Assembly (NCBI RefSeq): GCF_001857945.1
Contig: NZ_CP017770.1
Span: forward strand, 930,001 to 994,000
Direction: 5' to 3'
Length of the DNA: 64,000 nucleotides
From: Paenibacillus crassostreae
Lineage (GTDB): Bacteria > Bacillota > Bacilli > Paenibacillales > Paenibacillaceae
How positions within the stretch are numbered: the stretch's first letter is position 1; each line of letters opens with the position of its first letter. The notes under the pieces are model-generated. The model did no database searches. It saw only the letters and a program-made list of their open reading frames with translations, and had not been told where the DNA came from. Of the stretch, positions 18,459 through 26,836 are shown piece after piece. Made by a program: the position numbers and the translations under genes.

Positions 18459-20341
18459 AACTCAAACCCTCCAGCATTTCTGTCGTGTAGTACAACAGAC
18501 ATTACAGATGCCTGCCCTTTTTTAACAGCTTTAAAAGGAGCAAAGCTCCATGATTTCACTCGTTCCGGATTGGTAATGACCATCGGAGTAGCTAATGATT
18601 TAGCATGTTGACGAATATACGCCAGATCAAATTTAATAAGTAATTGGCCAGGAACAACAGAATCGCCTTCTTTGACGACAGCTTGGAAATAGCCGCCTTT
18701 CAATTGAGATGTATCAATTCCTATATGAAGAAGTACTTCTAGCCCTTCAGGAGTTGAAATACCAATCGCATGCATTGTTGGATACAAGTGAATGATTGTT
18801 CCGTAAACCGGAGACACCAATTCATCTCGTTCGGGAATAAATGCGACCCCATCTCCGACTAACTTAGCAGCAAAAATATGATCCGGGACTTCTTCAATCG
18901 GTAACATACGTCCTTGCATAGGTGCACTAAATAATACTTGAGGTAAGTCCCTCTGCATTAGCTTATTAACTTCTTCACGAATCAATTCTGAATACGTGCC
19001 AAAAACAATCTGAACATTTCCACCACCTAGCTTAATTAACCCTGCTGAACCAAGTAACTTAAGCGAGTTACTATCAATAAGGCGATCATTCTTAACAGTT
19101 ATACGGAGGCGAGTAATACAAGATTCTACCTGTACAATATTCTCCTTACCTCCAAGAGCTTCTAGGATCAGTGGTGCTTGATAAGGGATATTCCCTGCCC
19201 AATCTTCCAAAGTCGAACCTTCTTCTCTTCCTGGTGTAGGGATCTGAAATCTATGGATAGCCCATCGAAATAACTTGTAATATATGACTCCATAGATCAT
19301 TCCAATAGGAATGAGCATCCAAGCATTCTCTGACAAATGAAAGTTAAGTACATAATCAATAGCCCCTGCTGAATATGAAAACCCATGATGAATCCCTAAA
19401 GCATATGTAATCCACATAGCAATTCCAGACAACACAACATGAACCATATACATATATGGAGCTACGAATAGGAAAGCAAACTCAATTTGTTCGGATACAC
19501 CTGTGAAGAAGCATACCAATGCAGCCGTTAAAAAAGTTTTCTTGATCTTCGGTTTCAGATCCTCACGTGCCTCATGAATGATGGCCAAGGCAATACCCGG
19601 TATAGCAAACATCATGATCGGAAATAATCCAGCCATAAATGTTCCTGCTGTAGGGTCACCTGCAAAATAACGAGGTAAGTCACCTTGTATGACATTTCCA
19701 TCTGGTGTTGTGAAGTTACCAAGCTGGAACCAGAACACATTGTTAAGTAAATGATGCAAACCAAAGGCAGTTAGAATGCGATATAACATCCCATATAGGA
19801 AGAGTCCGAACCCACCTAAATGTGTGACCAATATTGTTAGTTCATCAAGACCTCGTTGTAAAAAAGGCGCTATTCCTATCATAAACCACGAGAATATTGC
19901 CGAGAACAAACCCATCGCCAGTAGTACAAAACGTGACCCACCAAAAAACTGGAAAATTTCTGGAAACTTTATATATTTAAACCGATTATATAACACACCT
20001 GCGATGATACCGAAAATAATTCCTATTAAAGTCGTTGGTTGTACACTTCCGTCACCTAGATGTCTTAGAATCTGTTCGTATATGAACATACCTGATAACG
20101 CCGCAAGTCCCGCTGGACCCGCTTGATTGGCAAGTCCCCATGCTACACCTACTGCGAATAAATAAGGCAAGAAGAAGAAAATACCTTGACCTGCCCATGT
20201 ACTAACTTCTGCAATGGCTGGTAGTCCCCAATCTACCCATGGCAAGCTACCTACACTTAGTAGAATAGCTGCTGCAGGCAATACCATTGTAGGGAGCATG
20301 ATCGCTCTTCCGAGCTGTTGCAAAGATCCCAACCAATTCAA
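18455..20341 (-). CDS. PTS permease EIICBA, glucose/N-acetylglucosamine type
   Basis: Membrane transporter that phosphorylates its sugar during uptake. Domain order is IIC (about residues 1-375, multiple helices), IIB (Cys408 in VESCITRLRI) and IIA (His524 and active His539 in LLHIGIDT). The IIC signature HHLLNNVFWFQLGNF is closer to NagE-type GlcNAc permeases than to PtsG, which carries a different motif; substrate is therefore probably GlcNAc, with glucose possible. The frame extends to 20389, but the TTG at 20341 has GGGGAG seven bases upstream and gives a normal length. It is the first gene of an operon with ptsI. Confidence 0.85.
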   Translation of the reverse strand: MNWLGSLQQLGRAIMLPTMVLPAAAILLSVGSLPWVDWGLPAIAEVSTWAGQGIFFFLPYLFAVGVAWGLANQAGPAGLAALSGMFIYEQILRHLGDGSVQPTTLIGIIFGIIAGVLYNRFKYIKFPEIFQFFGGSRFVLLAMGLFSAIFSWFMIGIAPFLQRGLDELTILVTHLGGFGLFLYGMLYRILTAFGLHHLLNNVFWFQLGNFTTPDGNVIQGDLPRYFAGDPTAGTFMAGLFPIMMFAIPGIALAIIHEAREDLKPKIKKTFLTAALVCFFTGVSEQIEFAFLFVAPYMYMVHVVLSGIAMWITYALGIHHGFSYSAGAIDYVLNFHLSENAWMLIPIGMIYGVIYYKLFRWAIHRFQIPTPGREEGSTLEDWAGNIPYQAPLILEALGGKENIVQVESCITRLRITVKNDRLIDSNSLKLLGSAGLIKLGGGNVQIVFGTYSELIREEVNKLMQRDLPQVLFSAPMQGRMLPIEEVPDHIFAAKLVGDGVAFIPERDELVSPVYGTIIHLYPTMHAIGISTPEGLEVLLHIGIDTSQLKGGYFQAVVKEGDSVVPGQLLIKFDLAYIRQHAKSLATPMVITNPERVKSWSFAPFKAVKKGQASVMSVVLHDRNAGGFEL

Positions 20342-20414
20342 GCTGACACTCCCCTTTCTCCACACGATCAAAAACAAATGATCCCACATTTATCATTGAT
20401 CCTATGTATATCAA

Positions 20415-20443
20415 ATGGTACGCTCTGACAGTCATTTTGTCAA
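20415..20443 (-). promoter_or_regulatory. Promoter of the permease-ptsI operon
   Basis: On the minus strand a consensus TTGACA (20438-20443) is followed after 17 bases by TACCAT (20415-20420). Confidence 0.55.
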
Positions 20444-20452
20444 AAACAAGAA

Positions 20453-20470
20453 AAGACCCCACCGGGTCTT
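20453..20470 (-). terminator. Terminator downstream of the CoA-binding protein gene
   Basis: AAGACCC pairs with GGGTCTT around a four-base loop, followed leftward by TTTTC; it closes the transcription unit of the gene ending at 20492. Confidence 0.75.
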
Positions 20471-20491
20471 CTCTATTCTATTCCATGTTGG

Positions 20492-20911
20492 TTAATTTAG
20501 TATGGCATCTTCAACTTTAATACAACGATCCATAATCACTATCAGTCCATGTTCTTCAGCAATCGTCGCAGCTTCATCGCTAATAATACCTTGTTGTAAC
20601 CATAATACATTAGCTCCGATGGCCACTGCATCGCGCGCAACCTCTGCGCAAAACTCACTTCGACGAAATACGTTTACAATATCGATGGGTTCTGGCACAT
20701 CTTGGAGCGAAGCATAGCAAGTTTCACCAAGAATGACTTTCCCACTTGCTGTTGGATTCACAGGTATAATACGGTATCCCTTTTTCTGCAGTGCATAGGC
20801 AACCATGTAAGATGTGCGATCACTCTTATCTGATAGACCTACTACTGCAATACTACCTGCTTGCTTTAATAGTCGTCCAATTTCTTCTCGCGATGGATTA
20901 TTGAAAGACAT
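20492..20911 (-). CDS. CoA-binding domain protein, YccU type
   Basis: A 139-aa single-domain Rossmann protein. The nucleotide-binding loop is at the N-terminus (SIAVVGLSDKSDRTSYMVA), and IPVNPTASGKVILGE and NVFRRSEFCAEVA are typical of the small CoA_binding family (YccU). The family binds CoA but its role is unknown. It lies 30 bases downstream of aroA and may share its transcript. Confidence 0.85.
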   Translation of the reverse strand: MSFNNPSREEIGRLLKQAGSIAVVGLSDKSDRTSYMVAYALQKKGYRIIPVNPTASGKVILGETCYASLQDVPEPIDIVNVFRRSEFCAEVARDAVAIGANVLWLQQGIISDEAATIAEEHGLIVIMDRCIKVEDAILN

Positions 20912-20940
20912 TTCGACACCCCATTTCTATAAAAATATAG

Positions 20941-22230
20941 CTAGATCCATTTCACTTGAGCACCGAGGGCTTCTAAATGTTCGAAATATTGTGGATATGA
21001 TTTAGCAACATGATGTGCATCCTTAATGGTGATCGGTTGGGCTGCTCGCAAACCTACGATACTCAAAGCCATAATAACACGATGATCGTAGTGCGCATTA
21101 ATCTCTACGCCGCCTTCAACACCTTCAGGACGCCCGTGAACAATAATCTCTGCTTGTCTTTCTTCTACATTAGCACCAGCTTTACGAAGCTCTGCCAGAT
21201 AGTCTGTGATCCGATCACATTCTTTATACCTTAGGTTCTCAACATTATAGAATCTAGATGTACCCTCTGCAAATACCGCTGCTGCAACCATAGCTAGCAC
21301 GGCATCTGTAGCCGCATCACCATCAAATTCTATCGCTTTTAATCTACCATTCCCTTTAACATGTACAATATCATTCTCGTGTGTCAGTGGTACTCCCATC
21401 ATTTGTAACACATCAACAATTGCCCGTTCTCCTTGCTTACTTGCAACCGACAATCGTTCAACAACAACATCTGATTGCGTTACAGCAGCAGCGGCCAATA
21501 TTGCTGCAGATCCGGGATAATCACCTTGTACGGTGTAGTCTTGAGCTTTGTAAGATTGTCGTCCTGGAACGCTGAACGTCATATAATCAGGTGATGCATG
21601 AACAATAATTCCAGCCTGTTCCAGTACCTCCAGGGTCTGACCTATCACAACTTTAGATTTCAAGTCACCTAGAACTTCAATCTCACTATCTTGTTCCAAT
21701 AGTGGTGTTAGAAACAATAGAGCACTTAAATATTGTGAACTTACCTCACCAGATACCTTAATCTTACCTCCGGTAGGTTTTCCACCACGAATAGTTATAG
21801 GTAATCTACCATCATTGTGTTCAACCTCTACACCTAATTGTCCTAGTGCTTCAATTAGATCATCATGAGGTCTTTTGCCCAAAGAATCTGGATATGTATT
21901 CACGAACGTTACATCTGGACATAGCGTAGCAATCCCCATTAAGAATCGTAGGACAGCACCAGCATTTCCAACATTCAGTTCTTGAACATCCAGTGGATGT
22001 TTACCAAATCCAGTAATAGTAGCTTTCTCATCGTCTTCGATAAGCGTTGCCCCAAGATCCTGAATACAGCGTCTCATCGCGTCACTATCTTCACTGTGTG
22101 CTGGATAATAAACCGTGCTCGTACCTTCTGCTAATGCAGCCACAAGCAAATAGCGAGTTGTATAGTTCTTCGATGATAAAGCTCCAATCTTTCCATTTAA
22201 ACGAGGGGTTGGATTAACGATCATGTCCAT
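20941..22230 (-). CDS. aroA: 3-phosphoshikimate 1-carboxyvinyltransferase (EPSP synthase), divergent
   Basis: A full-length (429 aa) EPSP synthase for the shikimate pathway, transferring enolpyruvyl from PEP to shikimate-3-phosphate. Family motifs are recognisable but unusual: SSKNYTTRY (residues 19-27) stands in for SKSxSNR, and GNAGAVLRF (88-96) for GNAGTAMRP. Thus the positions equivalent to E. coli Thr97 and Pro101 are Ala92 and Phe96, sites where substitutions affect glyphosate sensitivity. Other elements (LGKRPHDD, SGEVSSQYLSALL, YRYKECDRI-like NLRYKECDRI, HYDHRVIMAL) are conserved, so activity is expected. It is followed by the CoA-binding gene and preceded by aroK. Confidence 0.9.
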   Translation of the reverse strand: MDMIVNPTPRLNGKIGALSSKNYTTRYLLVAALAEGTSTVYYPAHSEDSDAMRRCIQDLGATLIEDDEKATITGFGKHPLDVQELNVGNAGAVLRFLMGIATLCPDVTFVNTYPDSLGKRPHDDLIEALGQLGVEVEHNDGRLPITIRGGKPTGGKIKVSGEVSSQYLSALLFLTPLLEQDSEIEVLGDLKSKVVIGQTLEVLEQAGIIVHASPDYMTFSVPGRQSYKAQDYTVQGDYPGSAAILAAAAVTQSDVVVERLSVASKQGERAIVDVLQMMGVPLTHENDIVHVKGNGRLKAIEFDGDAATDAVLAMVAAAVFAEGTSRFYNVENLRYKECDRITDYLAELRKAGANVEERQAEIIVHGRPEGVEGGVEINAHYDHRVIMALSIVGLRAAQPITIKDAHHVAKSYPQYFEHLEALGAQVKWI

Positions 22231-22288
22231 TAGTAAATAACTCCTTTATATTCAATTCATTTAAGGTATTCTTATATTACAAACAAAC

Positions 22289-22801
22289 TTAAACGCGGTA
22301 ATTGGCTAAAATCATAGAACCTACTTGTTCCACTGAGTATAACGAAGTATTCACAGTGTAATCTGCGAATAGATATGCATTCTTGCGTTCTTCAAGAATT
22401 GTTCGTATTCGTTCTTCTGCATTACCCGCTAATAGCGGTCTCACACCATCACCTTGAACACGCGAAACAATATCTTCCACTTCAGCAGTTAAAGATACAA
22501 CCCAGCCACCTTGTTGCATCAACATGCAATTCTCGTCCTTTAGTACAACTCCTCCACCTGTCGCAACAATCTGCTTCGTACCCGTTAATACTTTCCGTAA
22601 TATAGCTGTTTCAGCCTGACGGAAATAAGCTTCACCCTGATTAGTAAAAATAGATGCAATACTGCAACCTTCATGTTCCACTAGAGCTTCATCTAAATCA
22701 ACCAAATCATATTCAAGTTGTTGTGCGAGCCATTTGCCTACGGTAGATTTACCCGTGCCCATCATTCCTATTAGAATAATATTCTGTTGTGATTGACTCA
22801 A
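22289..22801 (-). CDS. aroK: Shikimate kinase
   Basis: A 170-aa P-loop kinase of the aromatic pathway, phosphorylating shikimate just before the EPSP synthase step. The Walker A motif GMMGTGKST is at residues 12-20, the shikimate-binding DLDEAL segment is near 36, GEAYFRQAET and ATGGGVVLK (about 80-90) are typical, and the lid Arg is in GDGVRPLL. It lies 58 bases upstream of aroA in the same direction, so the two are probably co-transcribed. Confidence 0.95.
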   Translation of the reverse strand: MSQSQQNIILIGMMGTGKSTVGKWLAQQLEYDLVDLDEALVEHEGCSIASIFTNQGEAYFRQAETAILRKVLTGTKQIVATGGGVVLKDENCMLMQQGGWVVSLTAEVEDIVSRVQGDGVRPLLAGNAEERIRTILEERKNAYLFADYTVNTSLYSVEQVGSMILANYRV

Positions 22802-23002
22802 TTTAACACCTCTTTATTCTACGCTATTTCTCTATCAGAAAGTCATTATTCAAACTCGTTGTTTCATATCATACCACAGCCCTAAAAGTTTCGACAATCG
22901 AACATCATAAGGATGATTCTATTTATGCTAGAGTTACATATACTAGATTAAACGAGGCTTTTTTTATATCAATATTCAAAACCATAAGGGGTGAATTGAA
23001 CA

Positions 23003-23347
23003 ATGCCTGATAATCATTGTCATTCTAGTATTCATAGTAAACATCTTTTACATATATTGGATGTCCGCCATGTGTTATGCCGCGATGATATCATTTGGGT
23101 ATTACATTATGTTCACAAAAAAATAGCTCAGGATGATCCAGAATTTCTGGAACTTCCTAAGCCTCGTATATTACGTAATTTCAAATCTTTTACCGAGATC
23201 AGTATGTTACTTCTTAGCCGTACTGGGACAAGCTATCTAGAACAGGACAAGCTTCGTTCCTCTCTCTTAGAAGCTTTACACGGACTGATTCCCTTATCAT
23301 ATCTTGAGACAGATTCTGATTCAGTAGAATCTATTCCATCCAGTTAA
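23003..23347 (+). CDS. Conserved small protein of unknown function
   Basis: A 114-aa protein rich in histidine near its N-terminus ([15 protein letters not shown]) with a C-terminal acidic, serine-rich tail. AAGGGGTG lies nine bases before the ATG. It is convergent with gnd and its last 17 bases overlap the end of that gene. No family is recognised; the alternative is a chance frame, but the ribosome site and protein-like composition favour a real gene. Confidence 0.6.
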   Translation: MPDNHCHSSIHSKHLLHILDVRHVLCRDDIIWVLHYVHKKIAQDDPEFLELPKPRILRNFKSFTEISMLLLSRTGTSYLEQDKLRSSLLEALHGLIPLSYLETDSDSVESIPSS

Positions 23348-24740
23348 AGTGGAAGCTACCTTCTTTATCTACACGTTTGAATGTGTGCGCGCCGAAGTAA
23401 TCACGTTGTGCTTGAAGTAAATTAGCTGGCAATCTTTCTGTACGATAGCTGTCATAATATGCAAGTGCACTTGCAAAGCCAGGTACTGGAATACCTTTAG
23501 TTACAGCAGCTGAAATGGTTTGACGCCAAGCACCTTGATAGTTCTCCAAGATATCCTTAAAGAATGGATCAAGCAACAAGTTCTTCAAGTCTGCATTCTT
23601 CTCGTATGCATCCGTAATATTCTGTAAGAAGCGAGAACGGATGATACAACCACCACGCCAGATTTTAGCAAGGCTACCATATTTCAAATCCCAACCATAT
23701 TCATCAGAAGCTACACGTAATTGTGCGAAACCCTGTGCATACGATACGATTTTACTTGCGAACAAAGCCTTACGAACACTTTCAATGAACTCAGCTTTAT
23801 TACCTTGAAAAGGTTCTTTCGTAGGTCCGTTCAAGATTTTGCTAGCTTCAACACGTTCTTCTTTCATCGCAGATAAGAACCGTGAGAATACAGATTCAGT
23901 AATCATGGATAATGGTACGCCAAGATCAAGGGAACTTTGGCTTGTCCATTTACCTGTACCCTTTTGACCTGCAGCATCAAGGATAATATCTACCATTGGT
24001 TTACCTGTTTCGGCATCATATTTCGAGAATATGTCTGCTGTAATCTCAATTAGATAACTATCCAATTCTCCTTTATTCCATTCAGTGAAGATTTCATGCA
24101 ATTCCTCTGCACTCAGATTCAACACGTCTTTCAAAAGATGATAAGCTTCCCCAATTAGTTGCATATCACCATACTCGATACCGTTATGAACCATTTTCAC
24201 ATAGTGTCCTGCTCCATCAGGGCCAATATATGTACTGCAAGCCTCTCCATCCACTTTAGCCGAAATGGCTGTTAAGATTGGTTCAACTAATTGATATGCG
24301 CTTTCTTGACCACCAGGCATGATAGAAGGACCCTTTAACGCACCTTCTTCACCACCTGAGACACCAGCACCAATGAAGCGGAAACCTTTCTCTTCAAGCT
24401 CTTTACTACGACGTTGTGTATCAGGGAAATAGGCATTACCACCATCAATAATGATATCACCTTGATCTAGATAGGGTAACAATTGTTCAATTGTTGCATC
24501 TGTTGCTTTACCTGCTTGTACCATAATAAGAATTTTACGAGGCACTTCAAGCGATTGGACAAATTCCTCAACAGAAAAAGCACCTGTTAGATTCTTGCCT
24601 TCAGCTTCTTTAAGAAGATCATGCGTTTTTTCAGGAGAGCGGTTAAATACAGAGACTGAGAATCCTCTACTCTCGATGTTAAGAGCCAAATTTTTGCCCA
24701 TTACAGCAAGTCCAATGACACCTATTTGTTGTTTCGACAT
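23331..24740 (-). CDS. gndA: 6-phosphogluconate dehydrogenase, decarboxylating
   Basis: Oxidative pentose-phosphate enzyme converting 6-phosphogluconate to ribulose-5-phosphate with CO2 and a reduced nicotinamide. The N-terminal Rossmann motif [20 protein letters not shown], the substrate-binding [21 protein letters not shown] (catalytic region), Lys in [16 protein letters not shown] and the C-terminal dimer tail are all present at the usual length (about 469 aa). The ATG at 24740 follows AAAGGA; a weaker in-frame start lies four codons upstream. Confidence 0.95.
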   Translation of the reverse strand: MSKQQIGVIGLAVMGKNLALNIESRGFSVSVFNRSPEKTHDLLKEAEGKNLTGAFSVEEFVQSLEVPRKILIMVQAGKATDATIEQLLPYLDQGDIIIDGGNAYFPDTQRRSKELEEKGFRFIGAGVSGGEEGALKGPSIMPGGQESAYQLVEPILTAISAKVDGEACSTYIGPDGAGHYVKMVHNGIEYGDMQLIGEAYHLLKDVLNLSAEELHEIFTEWNKGELDSYLIEITADIFSKYDAETGKPMVDIILDAAGQKGTGKWTSQSSLDLGVPLSMITESVFSRFLSAMKEERVEASKILNGPTKEPFQGNKAEFIESVRKALFASKIVSYAQGFAQLRVASDEYGWDLKYGSLAKIWRGGCIIRSRFLQNITDAYEKNADLKNLLLDPFFKDILENYQGAWRQTISAAVTKGIPVPGFASALAYYDSYRTERLPANLLQAQRDYFGAHTFKRVDKEGSFHFNWME

Positions 24741-24850
24741 TTGCTTGACCATCCTTTGCTCTTTTTTTATTTACAACGTTGTTACTCATTTTATATATTA
24801 ACGTTTTTAACCAAAAAAGTGAACCCCTCTTCCTGATTCCCAACACAGAA

Positions 24851-24874
24851 AACACCCCGAAGGATCGGAGGTGT
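24851..24874 (-). terminator. Terminator of the gene ending at 24915
   Basis: ACACC and GGTGT form the base of a hairpin with a partly paired interior, followed leftward by TTTTC, downstream of the conserved hypothetical gene. Confidence 0.55.
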
Positions 24875-24914
24875 ATTCCTTATTTGTGTTCCTTATAGTA
24901 AACGAAAGATATGA

Positions 24915-25511
24915 TTACCATTCTAGAGCCGACAACTCTCGACTTAATTCACGAAGTCGTTCTTTACATAATTCTATCTTATCTGTATCATTCGCCATCA
25001 TCGCTTCATAGAGTTTTTCTAATTCTTCATCCACTTCAATACGTCGTAATTGTAGACGCATATCGCCTTCTAAAGAATAATACATATTGTTCATCTCACG
25101 TTCAGTAAAGTATGTTCCTTTCTGAAACAAGACTCGTTGTTGATAACCCGATATCTCTACCAAGCGTATCACTTCCCCAAACAATATATTTTCAATCAAA
25201 ATCTGTCTGTCCTTGAATCGTTTCACAACCGCATGCCCCTTTGTGTCTCCAATCAATTTCTCTATCCAATCAGAAAGCTTAGCATCACGGATCACGTAAT
25301 CTCCTACCATTTTATAACCTCTACGTGTTCTCAAAAAACGAAGTTTAACTAACTTCCGCCCTGTTCTAACTGAAATAATAAAAAGTGTCTCATTTTCGCT
25401 CCAATAAAGGGAATAGCCCTCTTGAATCAAATCTTTGATCAAGTCCTGGATATGTTTTCGACTGAAGCGAAGTTCCAGATTACAATATTCAACTTCACAA
25501 TTTTTGTTCAC
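24915..25511 (-). CDS. Conserved protein of unknown function
   Basis: A 199-aa cytosolic protein. The first half is Arg/Lys-rich with alternating strands (for example LFIISVRTGRKLVKLRFLRTRRGYKM), and the C-terminus is a strongly charged helical coil (about 150-199). Domain identity is not recognised. The frame runs to 25562, but the GTG at 25511 follows GGGGGGAG and is preferred; it gives VNKNCEVEY as the start. Its upstream region is occupied by a five-unit hairpin array, which must lie in its 5' region or promoter. Confidence 0.6.
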   Translation of the reverse strand: MNKNCEVEYCNLELRFSRKHIQDLIKDLIQEGYSLYWSENETLFIISVRTGRKLVKLRFLRTRRGYKMVGDYVIRDAKLSDWIEKLIGDTKGHAVVKRFKDRQILIENILFGEVIRLVEISGYQQRVLFQKGTYFTEREMNNMYYSLEGDMRLQLRRIEVDEELEKLYEAMMANDTDKIELCKERLRELSRELSALEW

Positions 25512-25549
25512 GGCACTCCCCCCTAAATTAGATATTACAATTAATGTTT

Positions 25550-25788
25550 GAATCAGTTTCATAATCGCCTAAGCAGGTTTGCGTAATTATGAAATTGATT
25601 CTTGAATCAGTTTCATATTCGCTAATGCAGCTCAATTATGAAATTGATTCTTGAATCAGTTTCATATTCGCTACAGCTCAATTATGAAATTGATTCTTGA
25701 ATCAGTTTCATATTCGCTACAGCTCAATTATGAAATTGATTCTTGAATCAGTTTCATATTCGCTACAGCTCAATTATGAAATTGATTC
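25550..25788. repeat. Tandem array of five hairpin repeats
   Basis: Five head-to-tail units, each an inverted repeat beginning GAATCAGTTTCATA and ending TATGAAATTGATTC: 25550-25601, 25604-25650, 25653-25696, 25699-25742 and 25745-25788. The last three units are identical and spaced by 46 bases; the first two have longer loops. Single copies of the same stem occur at 10281 and 25979. There is no spacer diversity, so it is not CRISPR. Confidence 0.9.
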
Positions 25789-25956
25789 TTATATGAAGAA
25801 ACGTACGCAATAGGATCATTTGCTTGATATATTTTATACTTTATCTTATGTGATGGTAACTTGGTTTATTGACTATTTTTACCCTAAAAAAATCATCATT
25901 AAACCTTTATATGAAAAATAGAGAATTCATACATCACAATCCCCAACTTTTCGGTA

Positions 25957-25965
25957 TGTTATAAT
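25957..25965 (+). promoter_or_regulatory. Extended -10 promoter of yktB
   Basis: TGTTATAAT forms an extended -10 element about 90 bases before yktB; a consensus -35 is not evident. The hairpin at 25979 would lie at the start of this transcript. Confidence 0.5.
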
Positions 25966-25978
25966 ATTATGGTATGTA

Positions 25979-26022
25979 GAAACAACTTCATAATTACGCA
26001 AAGGCGATTATGAAATTGTTTC
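25979..26022. repeat. Single hairpin repeat in the yktB 5' region
   Basis: GAAACAACTTCATAATTACGC pairs with GCGATTATGAAATTGTTTC around a short loop. It belongs to the same family as the array at 25550 and ends 30 bases before the yktB start codon. Confidence 0.75.
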
Positions 26023-26052
26023 TAGGCAAATCATTACACAGGAGGCACTACC

Positions 26053-26682
26053 ATGACGTTCACAGGATTTACGAAACAAGATTTTGATGTATTTAACGTT
26101 CCAGGTCTTGAACAGAGAATGGAGGCTCTTATAGCCAATGTTCGACCTAAATTAGAGATCCTCGGAACTGAAATAGCCCCATTCTTATCAGCCATTTGCG
26201 GTGAGGAGATTTTCCCACATGTAGCGAAACACGCTCGTCGTAAGGTCAATCCACCGAAAGATACTTGGGTCGCTTGGTCAGCTAATAAAAGGGGATATAA
26301 AGCACTTCCACATTTCCAAGTAGGTATGTTTGAATCACATCTATTTATAATTTTCGCCGTTGTTTATGACTGTACCAATAAATTACAATTTGCTAAGCAA
26401 CTACAAGCTCACACAAATTCTATTAACAAATTAGTACCTGATCAATTCTACTGGTCCATGGATCATATGGATCCTAGTGGAACACTTCATTCAGAAGTTA
26501 CAAAAAGTGACCTAGAGGCCATGGCTAAGAAATTAGCAACGGTTAAAAAAGCCGAAATTTTATGTGGATTGCGCATTGATAATCATGATTCCATTCTTCA
26601 GAATCGTGAAGAACTACTACCGCTTATTCAGTCGACATTCGAACAATTATTACCTTTGTACAAGCTATCATTCAAAAATTAA
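26053..26682 (+). CDS. yktB: UPF0637/DUF1054 family protein (YktB)
   Basis: A 209-aa cytosolic protein matching YktB: FTKQDFDVFNVPGLEQRM at the N-terminus, VNPPKDTWVAW and YKALPHFQVG in the middle, and DQFYWSMDHMDPSG. The family has a known fold but no assigned function. An AGGAGGC site precedes the ATG, and a GC-rich hairpin (26717-26735) follows. Confidence 0.85.
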   Translation: MTFTGFTKQDFDVFNVPGLEQRMEALIANVRPKLEILGTEIAPFLSAICGEEIFPHVAKHARRKVNPPKDTWVAWSANKRGYKALPHFQVGMFESHLFIIFAVVYDCTNKLQFAKQLQAHTNSINKLVPDQFYWSMDHMDPSGTLHSEVTKSDLEAMAKKLATVKKAEILCGLRIDNHDSILQNREELLPLIQSTFEQLLPLYKLSFKN

Positions 26683-26769
26683 TTCTCTCAATACTCTCTA
26701 TACTACTTACCAATCAATGGGGCTTCATGCCCCATTACATTCCATTAAAAAGTTAATGTTTACAAAAGC

Positions 26770-26797
26770 TTGCATTCCCCCCCCGATTTGTTATACT
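26770..26797 (+). promoter_or_regulatory. Promoter of the decarboxylase gene with a C8 tract in its spacer
   Basis: TTGCAT (26770-26775) and an extended -10 TGTTATACT ending at 26797 are separated by 16 bases that include eight consecutive C (26777-26784). Slippage of the tract would change promoter spacing. Confidence 0.55.
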
Positions 26798-26836
26798 CAT
26801 CTTTGTATTTTATTTAAGAAAGGGTGGGTATAATCC

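Noticed and set aside
19776..20126. 116-codon plus-strand frame in the permease gene
   Set aside because: Antisense to well-conserved IIC helices; proline-rich composition typical of a shadow frame.
25550..25788. Tandem repeats that could suggest a CRISPR array
   Set aside because: The units are contiguous inverted repeats with only two-base separations and no unique spacers, and no cas genes are near.
26564..26833. 89-codon frame at the end of yktB running to speA
   Set aside because: It is out of frame within yktB and crosses the hairpin and the decarboxylase promoter; no ribosome site.
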